From Elysia chlorotica (taxonomy: Eukaryota; Mollusca; Gastropoda; Plakobranchidae), in NCBI GenBank assembly GCA_003991915.1, contig RQTK01000301.1:290200-354199 (forward strand): a stretch of 64,000 bases of DNA, written 5' to 3'. This document shows, one piece after another, positions 1 to 12,300 of the stretch. Both the position numbers and the translations under genes were made by a program. Numbering within the stretch: the stretch's first letter is position 1; each line of letters begins with the position of its first letter. The notes beneath the pieces are model-generated. The model did no database searches and was not told the origin of the DNA. It was given only the letters and a program-made list of their open reading frames with translations.

Positions 1-6
1 GAAGGG

Positions 7-37
<31 letters not shown>

Positions 38-640
38 AGAGAGATAGATAGAGAGAGGGAGATAGAGAGAGAGAGGGGGGGAGAGAGAGGCATACACACA
101 GACAGACAGACACACAGACAGACAGACATACAGACGGACAGACACAGACACAAGAGAGGGGAGATAGAGAGGGGGGGGGCAGATAGACAGACAGACGGAT
201 AGAGAGAGGGAGATAGACAGACAAAGAGACCATTGCAGAGCACCTGACCAGCCGGGAGTGTTTGGCAAAGGAGGAGAGGTGTCTGTCTTCACCCTGCAAG
301 CTTGGAGGTATAAAAAGGGGCGTGGGAGAGAATGGAGCAGAGAGGGGAAGAGAGGGGGGAGCAGATAGACAGACAGACGGATAGAGGTTAGAGAGATATA
401 GACTGTCTTCACCCTGCAAGCTTGGAGGTATAGAAAGGGGGAAGGGCCTGTGGGAGAGAATGGAGCAGAGAGGGGGAGAGAGGGGGGTAGATAGACAGAC
501 AGACGGATAGAGAGAGGGAGATAGGCAGAGCCCAAGACAGACATAGAGACCATTGCAGAGCATCTTACCATCCGGGACTGTTCGGCAAAGGAGGAGAGGT
601 GTCTGTCTTCCTAGTGCAAACTTAGAGGTATAGAAAAGGA
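1..640. repeat. GA/CAGA microsatellite with imperfect longer repeats
   Basis: Positions 1-235 are almost pure purine/CAGA simple repeat. From about 229 to 640 a longer block recurs imperfectly: the motif CCATTGCAGAGCA occurs near 229 and 550, CCTGCAAGCTTGGAGGTATA near 293 and 414 with a decayed copy near 617, and runs of GACAGACAGACGGATAGAG link them. It lies in what must be an intron of the CELSR gene that continues upstream of the window. No coding exon is visible in 1-1052. Confidence 0.8.
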
Positions 641-1052
641 GCTTGAGGAGGAGATTTGTCTGTTGAGACTGTGCAAGCTTGGAGGATAGGAAGGAAAGAA
701 ATGGAGGGACTATGTGGGGAAACTAGAAGAGAGAGTAGAGTGAGGACAGGGGAGACAGAGAAAGAGGAATACAGACAGAAAGACAGAGGTGGTTGGTTAG
801 TTGTTCATTTTAATTCAATGATTGTTCTAGTAAAACTTAAGTTACATAGCTGACCAGTTTTGGTTTTACATACATAGACAGACTAATGTCTACCTCGCAG
901 GTTTTAATAATTTAAAAAAAATCATCTTTCCACAGAATGTTTCAAATATTTTATGAATAAATGAAAACTACAGTATAATTTAAATGGCTCCAAAATAAAA
1001 GTGATTTTTTTACCCATTATCTTTATTACTACTGCTTTACTTTTTCTTTCAG

Positions 1053-4000
1053 GCACTTGTGTGGAAGGGTGGAATACATTCCTGTGTGAATGTCCTGAGA
1101 GAACTGGAGGCAAAGATTGCAGTCAGAGTATGTAATCTGCTTGTCATATCGGTTTATTTCAACCAATACAATATGTATGTTTTTTTGGTTTTGTTTTTTT
1201 TTTTTGTTTTTGTTTTTTTATCTTTAATTTGAAAAAGAAACGTGTGTAATGTTTGAAGTGTTACTTTTTTTTACCTTCCAAACTTAGATTCATGCAAAAG
1301 GATGTTTAATAACACATAAGCTTTAACCTACATTCTGCAGTTAAGAAAAACTCTTAAGCTCAATGCTATAAAGGAGAGGAGATAATTTTTTTACAGTGGT
1401 ATTTTAGCCTTGGTTGGATTGGACGTTAAACCAACCCAACCCAAACCCTTTAGTTTGAAAAAGAAACGTGTGTAAAGTTTGAAGTTTTACTTTTTTTACC
1501 TTCCAAACTTAGAATCATGCAAAAGGAAGTTTTATAACACATAAGTGTTAGCCTGCTTTCTGCCTTTAGGAAAAACTCTTAAGCTCAAGGCTATAAATGA
1601 GAGGAGATAATTTTTTTACAGTTGTATTTTACCCTCGGTTGATAATTATCTGTATATTTTTGTAATGCATTACAATGAAATCTTCTTCTTTCCTATATTT
1701 GCTGGAATATTATTAGTTCTATCCTTCAATAATTCATTGTTCCTTTTACCAAATTGCAAAAATTTTTCTTTTGAAAATTTTCAGCCATTGAACCCTCGAG
1801 ACAGCTGCGTGGGGATGGTTATCTTTCGTACAGCGAACTCCCCCAACAGACGATTCGCTACCCGTGGATCCTGGGCGTGGCGTTCAGGACTCGGGAACCC
1901 AAGGGCACTCTGATGCATGTTTTGCTTGACACAGGAGATGTCACTGTCGAGGTAAGTGCATGCTTGGGCAATCTCACGTATGATAAAGCATTCATAATTT
2001 GAACAAAGGGTTTCAACAAGGGCACTTTAACATATGAATCGTTTGGACATAATGAATCATTCTTCAGTACACATTTTTTTATAGAATGGCTAAATCACAA
2101 CTTTAGAAACACTACATATATTTGAAGTTCAAGAATCAAATAAGACGCAGGGTATTTGGAAATGTGTGGAAATAACATATATTATAAAGTGGTCACCAAA
2201 TAACATACAAAAAACAACCCAATAAGGGTATTTTAACATGTAAAATATTTGGCTTTATTTAGCCTTTTTCAGTAGGCCTACACAAAATGTATACTAGATT
2301 TGTAAATACTATCAGCATGACTGTTGGTGTAAGGAGGGGGCGTTGTGGTCCTAGGATAAATCGCAAGGCTTTGAACTGGAAGGTTGCAAGTTCACCCCTG
2401 CTATATTTATTGGTTGGGTCAATGTCATTGTTATGTTAATGACCAATTCCCAGGTCTCTCTCTCTGGGATTCTGTCACCATATTAGATCTTGCTTAAGAC
2501 TTTCAAGGCGTCAAGCTGAGAGAGAGAGCTCTGCTTCCTCCAAACAAAGATTAACTTTGCCTTTTTTATCAAAGGAACAAGAAAAAGCAATCTATATGCT
2601 TAAAAATACTCCTAACTTTAATCAAAATATGACTCTTGATTTCAACTTTCAAAAGTCTTGAAATATTTAAATCAAATTTGAAGGTTGAATTTCGCTTTCA
2701 TTTCTGCTGTTTACTTGCTAAGCTTTCTTTCTTTTAAATTATTCACCTTTGTTGTTGTTTTAGCTTCTCACCTTCTTAGTTTTGTTATTCACCTCTGAAT
2801 TTTATTTTTCATTATAGTTCATTTTTACCTGTGATTTTTTATTTAGTTTTAATTATTCACCTGCAGTCTGTATTAACATTTTAGTCATTCATCCGTCATT
2901 TTTATTTTTAATTCCTGGACTGCAGTTGACCAATGGCCTTGTGACTTTCAAGTACCGCACGTCTGTGTTGACCCTGGGAGGAGTTAGAGTGGACAACGGT
3001 CAGTGGCACCATCTCCAGGTGAGGTGGGAGGGCCAGACCTCGCTGCGGATGTTTCTGGATTACGGTGTCTACGACAGGGTGAGTCCAGTGTGTTGTGGCT
3101 TACGTTTCTATTACGGTAACGGCTCTCATTTATCTCTCTAAGCGGGGGGCACGGTGGTCTAGGGGTAGAACATCGGCTTCTGACGCAAAAGGTCCCGAGT
3201 TCGAATCCTGGCTGTTGTGTTCCCTACTGGTTGGGTCGGTGTCAGTATAATGTGACCTGCTGAGACAGGAGTCATGGTATCTCCGCCCTTTCTCGTGTGT
3301 GGCAGCACATAAAATTGTCAGACGTCTGTCTTGGGGCCCGTCCACAATATAGCCTATATAGTGCTGCTATTGGACGTTAAACCAACGCAACCAACCAACC
3401 ATCCTACGGTGTCTACGAAATGTTAAGCGCCATAGAGCACTACTGTGGATTTTGGCGCTCTATTACGGTAACGGCTCTCATTTATCTCTCTAAGCCTGAA
3501 ATCTTTTGAGTTGAATTATTATGATAAAACAGTTTGGTAACAAATTGGCTTTATGGAGACAAATAAGAAAGAGCATAGAGATGGTGTCTAGATTTAACAA
3601 TGGCATATTGTAAAGTCTTTATTTACAAATTGTATTTGTGAATCTATGAATTTGGATTCTTACAAGAACCTCCGATTTACTTGTTCATGCATCTAACCCC
3701 AGTTTTACTCAAGCTTTATGCATTATTTTCATACTCAACAAAGAATTGGTCAATGGAAGAAGAGGCATGAAGAAAATCGGGCATAAAAAGAAAAAAGTTT
3801 GAGGACTCGAAAAGTAAGAACTTAAATTAAAATACTGGTAATTCTAATAAAACTTAATTCTGAAGGGTGGACTGATGTGAAATAGAAAAACAGCTCCTGA
3901 GTGAACCTACAAAAATGTAGAGGTTTAATCAATGGTACAGTAAGACTCCTACAAGGATCTTATCTGGTAATCTTTATTTATCTTTTATTTTGTCCTACAG

Positions 4001-6323
4001 AGATTCAATATGACCACATCTGTTTCTGGCAAGACTATAGAGATTGTGTATGTTGGAGCCTCTAGAACAGAAAACTTGCCAATGTCTAATTTCTTCACCG
4101 GTTGTGTTAAGGTTGGTAGAGATGCTGACAATATAGAACTTTGCCCAAAATTATTTTGCCTTAAGTAAATATTAAAGTTATCGCTTTACTTCAGGTGAAT
4201 GTATCAAAGCAATATTTCTTTTTACTTAGAAAGAATAAATTGAAGGTTTGGAATATTTCAATGAGGCCAGTATCCTGTGGGAAGCTACCTTTGAAGCCAC
4301 TTGAAAAAAATATTTTGATTTCTTGTCATAGTGATTTTTTCAATATTTGCCAACAACACGGGAATGATGATATACACTTCAATAGAGGAGTTCACTGTTA
4401 CCGTCAATCAAAATATACTCTTTAGCAGAAAATGATAAAACTTTACCTTCAAAGGTAAGAAAAGAATCCAATATTTTGAGCTGTGTTTAAATCATTTAAG
4501 CCTGATATCAGAAATATAGGTCTACTAACAGCTTAAAAACTAACCATAAGTCCCCTATTCACCCAAATTATATCGCCCACACTCTGAACATTTTTCACCT
4601 TTTTACGTATCCCAGGATATCCTTGTTGGTGGAAGTGACCGATCGTCCCTGCTGAACCCAAACGAGTTCAAGGTCGATCAAGGATGTCAGGGTTCTGATG
4701 TGTGTAGCCCGAACCCCTGTGGCGCCGGTCAGTGCCAGGATGACTGGAACCACCACAGCTGCCACTGTCCTGCAGGTGCGCTTAGCAAAGCTGAGACTAA
4801 AACATTGATAAGTCCCTGTTAACCTTCTCATATCGCAGGGGGCGCGGTGGTTCAGGGGTAGAACATCGGCTTCCGGCGCAAAAGATCCCGAGTTCGAATC
4901 CTGGCTGTTGCGTTCCCTACTGGTTGGGTCGGTGTCAGTATAATGTGACTGGCTGAGACAGGAGTCATGGTATCCCCGCCCTGTCTCGTGTGTGGCTGCA
5001 CATAAAATTGTCAGACGTCCGTCTTGGGGCCCGTCCACAATATAGCCTATATAGTGCTGATGTTGGACGTTAAACCAACCCAACCACCAACTCCATTGTC
5101 ATGAATGTCTTCTTTTCAAGCTTGCTGCTTATTTCTTGTGGGGGGGATTTTCAAACATTAATAAAAAAGGGAAAAGCTTTGATACTTAGTATTTTGAAAT
5201 GAAAGGTGTGCTAGCATACTATTTTGGGGGGATTTTCAAACATTAATGAAAGGGAAAAGCTTTGATACTTAGTATTTTGAAATGAAAGGTGTACTAGCAT
5301 AATGCAAAGATGTGCTAGCTCATGGTTGTATCAATATGCACAAGTGTGTGGTGTGATGGGAAATGATTAAATCCCAAGTTGTGTACGCGATTAACTATTT
5401 CATAAAAAAAAGACCATGAGATTACCTACTAGTTGTATGCATGAACTTAATAACCAATGTTGTCTGGAGTGCTGTACCTCGCTAAATGAAACAACCAGGG
5501 TGAATCAGGCACGTCTGAATTTCGACTTTTTGAGATATTTAAAGTGGGTTAATATACATCAAATGGACAGTAAGAGGTTGAAACTATGAAGACTACTAGA
5601 ATTTACTAGAACTTATTTCTAGAACAAGAGCTAACTCCTTTTATTAGAAGTTTAAAGAGGTTTAAGTATATATATATATGTATTACATACTTATACTGAC
5701 GATCTGTGCTGCGGTGGTCCAGGGGTAGAACATCGGCTTCCGACGCAAAAGGTCATGGTCCAGGGGTTCGGAACATCGGCTTCCGACGCAAAAGGTCCCG
5801 AGTTCGAATCCTGGCTGTTGCGTTCCCTACTGGTTGGGTCGGTGTCAGTATAATGTGACCAGCTGAGACAGGAGTCATGGTATCCCCGCTCTGTCCCGTG
5901 TGTGGCAGCACATAAAATTCTCAGACGTCCGTCTTGAGACCCGTCCACAATATAGCCTATATAGTGCTGCTGTTGGACGTTAAACCAACCCAACCAACCA
6001 ACCAACCTGTGCCTGAGTGACCCTGGTTGCCTCTCATGTGCCTTTGTTTGACAGGCACGACTGGCCCTGAGTGTCTAGGTATATGCACCCACTACAACCC
6101 GTGCCAGAACTGGGCCGAGTGCAGGCGACCCAGCCTCCCTGGAGAGACGACCTACTCGTGCGAGTGCGGCAGTCGCCAGTCTGGGCGGTACTGCGAGCAT
6201 CAGTCTCCGCTGACCTGTGCCGACGGCTACTGGGGGAAACCTGTCTGCGGTCCTTGCAACTGTAAGGTGGAGAAAGGCTTTCTAGAGATGTGTGACAAAA
6301 GTAATGGACAGTGCTCTTGTAAG
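1053..6323 (+). CDS. CELSR: CELSR exons: EGF, second laminin-G domain, two EGFs, start of laminin-EGF
   Basis: Exon 1053-1127 is the end of a calcium-type EGF (GTCVEGWNTFLCECPERTGG). Exons 1785-1951, 2926-3078, 4001-4111 and the start of 4616-4775 form laminin-G domain 2: it has the PWILGVAFRTRE strand, NGQWHHLQVRW (the usual D/NGxWHH motif) and the closing FTGCVK/DILVGG. The rest of 4616-4775 (DVCSPNPCGAGQCQDDWNHH) and the first half of 6055-6323 (CTHYNPCQNWAEC) are two EGF repeats. Exon 6055-6323 then enters the laminin-type EGF at GYWGKPVCGPCNC. Cysteine spacing matches the same stretch of vertebrate CELSR. Introns here contain three SINE insertions. Confidence 0.93.
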
Positions 6324-9300
6324 GTAAGTTGAAGTGTTAACGGGAGTTAAGAGAAAAGAGGATAATTCTGAACCCACGAATATAAGTTCCTTAATGTTTA
6401 AATATGCGAGTCAAATGAAGCTTATGTTATATTCTTTCAAAGGTTCATTAGCCCAAGAGACCAAAAAGATGAAGAGCATACTTATGAACTTAAAATAATC
6501 TAGGTTTTGAGCTGTGATTTTGTTACTTTTATAATTGGTAAAATTTATATACTCTCTGAAAAACATGTCACCATTAATGCTGAATATTTTAAAAATAGAG
6601 TTTATTTGAACTAAAAGATGTGAAAACTTGATCAATTGATTTGTACAAGTAAAATGTAGCAGTTACTTCATTTTCTTTTCACAGTAAAACTGATCATGCC
6701 TTCTACGAGTACTTGATAGAATATTGCATTGATTTTTTTTAGCTGCCACAGCTTTCAACCTTTTTTTTTTTTTTACAACTAAAGAAAGAAGAAAGAGTAA
6801 TAGCTATTTTGCGATTGTCTTGAAATCTATGAGAGAAATGAAAAAAATCAAAACCTCAAACTTTATACCCTTTTTATAATAGAAGGATCTTTCAGCCACT
6901 AAATTTATTGTGGAAATTTATATGTATGTATTTGTTGAGGTTTTTTGGGGGGTTATTTTTATGGACGGTTTGACTTCTCTCTCCAGAGCCTTCACTATCT
7001 TCCTCCTGGGAGTGACACTTGCATCCCCTGTGACTGCTACGATCTTGGCTCCGTCAACCTGACATGTCACCCGACGACAGGCCAGTGCCACTGCCACGAA
7101 GGCGTCATAGGGCGAAGATGTGACCAGTGTGACAATATGTATGCAGCGGTGAAGATGGGCAAGAGAAAGGTCAATGAGACGGCGTATGAGCAGGTCATCA
7201 CTTGCGTTGGTAGGTTCCTCCTTTACAAATTGATCATAGGTTCTTCAAAGTGTAAGGGAAGACAATGTACAAAATGACAGATTAGGTTCCTCCTTTACAA
7301 ATTGATCATAGGTTCCTCCTTTACAAATTGATCATAGGTTCCTCCTTTACAAATTGATCATAGGTTCCTCCTTTACAAATTGATCATAGGTTCTTCAAAG
7401 TGTAAGGGAAGACAATGTGCAAAATGACAGATTAGGTTCCTCCTTTACAAATTGATCATAGGTTCCTCCTTTACAAATTGATCATAGGTTCCTCCTTTAC
7501 AAATTGATCATAGGTTCTTCAAAGTGTAAGGGAAGACAATGTGCAAAATGACAGATTAGGTTCCTCCTTTACAAATTGATCATAGGTTCCTCCTTTACAA
7601 ATTGATCATAGGTTCCTCCTTTACAAATTGATCATAGGTTCTTCAAAGTGTAAGGGAAGACAATGTGCAAAATGACAAATAGATTGTTTGGTTTTTGACA
7701 GGAGGAAAAATGAAAGAAAAGATAAATTGTTGATGTATGTGGTTTATAATGATGCAGGACAGCTGACAACCCTTACTATGGATTTCCAATTTTCTTTATA
7801 CCTTGCTTTTTTTTGCAAAAAAGCTACAATCTTTTTTGAAGATTATCTTATTACAGCGTCAAAATGATAGAAGAAGAGCAATTCGGAAATATATCAGTCA
7901 AAAAACAAACCAAAAAAAAGTTTGCGAGTTTTTTTCCTATATTTTAGTATTTTACCTCTTCTATTTCCGTAAAGATTCTTTGATTTTTTTCTTTTGAGAC
8001 AGATTCATAATAGTTGATACCTTTAATTGTATTACAGGTTCTAATTTGCCATTTATATTCTTCTTTCAGTATCGTATGACGACTGCCCCAGGAACCATGC
8101 AGGTGGTATCTGGTGGGACGAGATTGCCTTCGGTCTGGAAGCAGAGCAGGACTGTCCTGCAGGAGCCGTAGGTAAGTAAAACTATTAATTAATTACTTTT
8201 GTAGGACTGTCCTGCAGGGGACTTAGGTAAGAAACATATACTGTTAATTGTATTACAGGTTCTAATTTGCCATTTATCTTCTTCTTTCAGTATCGTATGA
8301 CGACTGCCCCAGGAATCATGCCGGTGGTATCTGGTGGGACGAGATTGCCTTCGGTCTGGAAGCCGAGCAGGACTGTCCTGCAGGAGCCATAGGTAAGTAA
8401 CATTATTAATTAATTACTTTTGTAGGACTGTCCGGCAGGAGCCATAGGTAAGTAACATTATTAATTAATTACTTTTGTAGGACTATCCTGCAGGAGCCGT
8501 AGGTAAGTAACATTATTAATTAATTACTTTTCTATTATGTCAATTGTTTGTTGTTATTTTGATTATCAACATATGTTAATTAATTACTTTTGTATAATGT
8601 CAGTTGTTTGTTATTGTTTTTATTATCAACATATGTTAATTATACTTTTGCATTTATTAGTTAATTACTTTTCTATAATGTCAGTTGTTTGTTGTTCATT
8701 GTTTTGATTATCAATATTTATTAATTAATTACTTTTGTATATTGTCAGTTATTTGTTGTTATTGTTTTGATTATCAGCATAATTATGTTAATTCTACTTC
8801 TGCGCTTTAAGAAAGTTACAAAAATCCAACTAAAGAATTTTTTTCAAAAGAAGTAAAAATCAAATTGTCAACAAAATGTATTAGAAATCTTTTTTTTTTA
8901 ATTATTTGTTTAAGCGTCACATTTTGTGATAAAAAGTTTAGATGAATATTATTTTTTTCTTTTTTTTTTACTTTTGAAAATCTATTAAATGAAGCAATAG
9001 GGCATTGATGGTTATATCAATATATCAGGATGTTTAGTTTTGCTACAAAATTTATTCAACTAAAAAGCATTATACATGTTTAGCTTTTAATATGTTTTTA
9101 CAGACTGCAAAAATAATTTTTAAGATAAGTATTTGTTCAGAGCTTTATTTAAAATCTTTAATTTTTTTAATGATTTCAACAGGAAATGCGACAAGAAAAT
9201 GCACAGAGAAGGAAAGCTGGTTACAGCCGGACTTGTTCCAATGTTCAACAGAAGATTTCATCTATTATGAACCACAGGTCAGTTTTTTTTTTCATATTTA

Positions 9301-12300
9301 AATCAGATTTAAAATTGTGTTATTTTAGGCCTTTGCATATCTTAGAGGAAAGGATTTATTTTTATCTGTTTTAAAATTCTATCTCTTTAGTTTGAAGGAA
9401 AGTATTTAATAGATATATGTATTGAGATGAAGCTTGTTTGAATATGATTTGATTATGCATAAAATATTTAAAACATCCATTTTTTAGCTTCATGGGTTCA
9501 AGGCAATAATTAATCTTACAGTAGAAAATCAAAATGATAAATTTACTGTCTACTCTGAAACAAAAATACTTTTGTCATCTTTCACTTTCTATTCTCTTGC
9601 CAATGTGGAAAAGTGATGGTAAAGATCCACAAAAATACTTGCCCTTTGTTTAAATTTTTTTGTTTTCTCTCTTTCTAAAGATATTGAATTTTGGTTTTCT
9701 TTGAAGATAAATTAACACAAAAATAAAACTTGAGAAATATTAAGACCAAATAGCAAATGCATCAAATGAAGTTTCTCTTTTCCAGATTTCTAACTTTGAG
9801 AAAGGTCTCATCAGCCCATTCAGTGCAAACTCGGTTGTTTCTGACCTTCAAAATGTCTCCTACACCGCCTCGCCCATTTATGGTGGGGACATTTTGCTAG
9901 TCTACAGGCTCACCAAAGTTCTACTTGAGTACGAAATTCGTCAGATGGGTCTAAGGATGATCAGTCAGCAGTACAGAGATTTTGTACAGGTGAGAAGAAA
10001 AGCCATAGTGCTGAAAAACATTCAAAAATTTCCTGTATGTCTTTTTTTTAATCTTTTACCCTCACTAATCAAACTGGCTTGGTTCTTTTGCATCATGGAT
10101 TTGTCATGATTTATGATTCTTGTATACGAACTAGATTATACACATTTTTATTTTACTTTTATATTTTATTAGAGGTTTATTTTAGGTATACTGCTGATCC
10201 TTTGGTTTCAAATTATAGATGTCCTAAAATTGTTGTGACTGATGTATACTGTGTACACTCAAAGATGTTACGGTTTGGAGAGTTCCACTTCAGGCTAGAA
10301 AAAAGAACTTATGTGATTAAACATAATTTCATAGGTTTTTTGGAGTATGTCTATGGTAAAACAAAATAAAAACACTGTGAACAAACTTACTTGATCAAAT
10401 ATAAATTCTCGCAATAAGATTTTTCACCGACATTCACTCTCATTTCCACAGAAACTTCTAGTGGTACTGAGTAACGTGACGGATGAGCAATATGTGGATT
10501 ACTGGCAGGAAATAAACAGTCTGACAGTTGAGACAGGGGGAGCCACTCGTCTCATGAACTTGTTTGAGGCTTATATTGACAAGGTCGTGCAGTCTCTCCC
10601 TACAGCCAAGTCTGGCACCTTTGAGGCGGTCTCAGATGATATGGGTAAGACTAAAAGCAAATCGCTTTAACAGGTTAAAGGCCATTTTGGTAGAGAAAAT
10701 AGATGGTCGTGGTCGCGTTGGAGAGGTGGTCGTCTTATGGGGTGTATTTATATAGTAAAAAATGTGGTGGTGGATAACTGGTCGCTTGACCAGGTGGTCG
10801 TCTTAGACAAGTGGTCGCTTGAACAGGTTTGACTGTACTGCTGATCCCTTGGTTTCAAATTATAGATGTCCTAAATTTGTTGTGACTGATGTATATTGTA
10901 CATTCAAAGATGTTACGGTTTAGAGGGTTCCACTTCAGGCTACAAAAGAGAACTTATGTGGTTAAACTTAATTTCATAGATTTTTTTGGAGTATGTCTAT
11001 GGTAACACAAAACAAAAATACTGTGAACAAAATTATTCTATCAAATATAAATTCTCGCAGTAAGATTTTTCACGGACATTCACTCTCATTTCCACAGAAA
11101 CTTCTAGTGGTACTGAGTAACGTGACAGATGAGCAGTATGTGGATTACTGGCAGGAAATAAACAGTCTGACAGTTGAGACAGGTGGAGCCACTCGTCTCA
11201 TGAACTTGTTCGAGGCTTATATTGACAAGGTCGTGCAGTCTCTCCCTACAGCCAAGTCTGGCACCTTTGAGGCGGTCTCAGATGATATGGGTAAGACTAA
11301 AAGCAAGCCCAGATTTTATCAATGATGTATGGTTTTCCATTTTGTTGTCAACTCTTTTCTATATGAAGATGTAGTTACACAAAATCCAAAGCTCTTTAAG
11401 TTTTTTATTCATATTAATGATAAAGATACTGAAGTGAAAGCATATGAAACTACATGTAATCTCTTAAGAAATGTTTTTTTTTAAATCTGGGTTGAAATGT
11501 TTTATGCTGCTCTTTACCTTATTAAGATTTTAAAAAACTAGATTTATAAAACAATATGAAAGGAAGGAAGCAAATTTTATAGCCAACTCAAATAACACAT
11601 TTTACATTTTTTCAGAACTTGTTCTATGAAATATAGGATAATTATAACTATTGTTTAATATTTGCTTATTGAAAAATTCAGTCAGTGCTTTACATGTTCC
11701 TTTCATGAGCATATCATTTTAACTATTTTTTTTTGTCTCTTTCACTTATTTTGTAAATGCAGTTCTAGGCTCTGACTGGTTGGATCTGACTAACTTTACC
11801 GGCGCCACCATCCCAAAGTACAACAATAACGTTAAGAAGGGATCCGTGGACAAGGAGGTGTCTGCTTACATTTCTCCGCAGCTCCTCTCAGCTGTCTCTT
11901 CTGCTGGTGGGTCTTTGTCTCTGTACAATGCTCCTATTTAGACATGGCAGATTTTGGTTTTGTTAGACTTAAAGCCTTTTTTTTATTATGAAGAAGCTGA
12001 AATATTACAAGAAATTTATGAAAGTTGTGAGCAAAGTAGGAAAATCCCTGTTTTTAGGCAAATTTTTTTCTTCTTCATTGGCTTCGTCTAAGAAGCTTTA
12101 TGGTTAGAAAATATTAGGGGCTGTGAGTACATTGCCAAGGTAGCTTACGACAGGCAGTAAGCCTTATTATCGTTATAATTATTGTTACGACGAGGCGTAA
12201 GCTACCACGACGTTATACTTACAGCCCTAAAATTATAATTAATTAAGAAAAATTTGTAAAATCTTGAATAGGTGTTTAAAAAATTTTTTTAGAAAAATAA

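Noticed and set aside
656-853. 65-codon frame at the window start
   Set aside because: Lies in purine-rich tandem repeat, has no splice-site or domain support and no similarity to CELSR text.
3405-3494. Second copy of a laminin-G exon end
   Set aside because: Only a fragment is present and the donor has been lost, so it cannot act as an alternative exon.
4595-5083. 162-codon reverse-strand open frame, with related frames at 3130-3345, 5691-6005 and 19389-19652
   Set aside because: All are the antisense of the same SINE family; the shared peptide (for example CAATHETGRGYHDSCLS) comes from the repeat, not from a gene.
7213-7682. Regular repeats resembling a CRISPR array
   Set aside because: Units are contiguous and the intervening 46-bp blocks are themselves repeated, not unique spacers; the locus is a eukaryotic intron.
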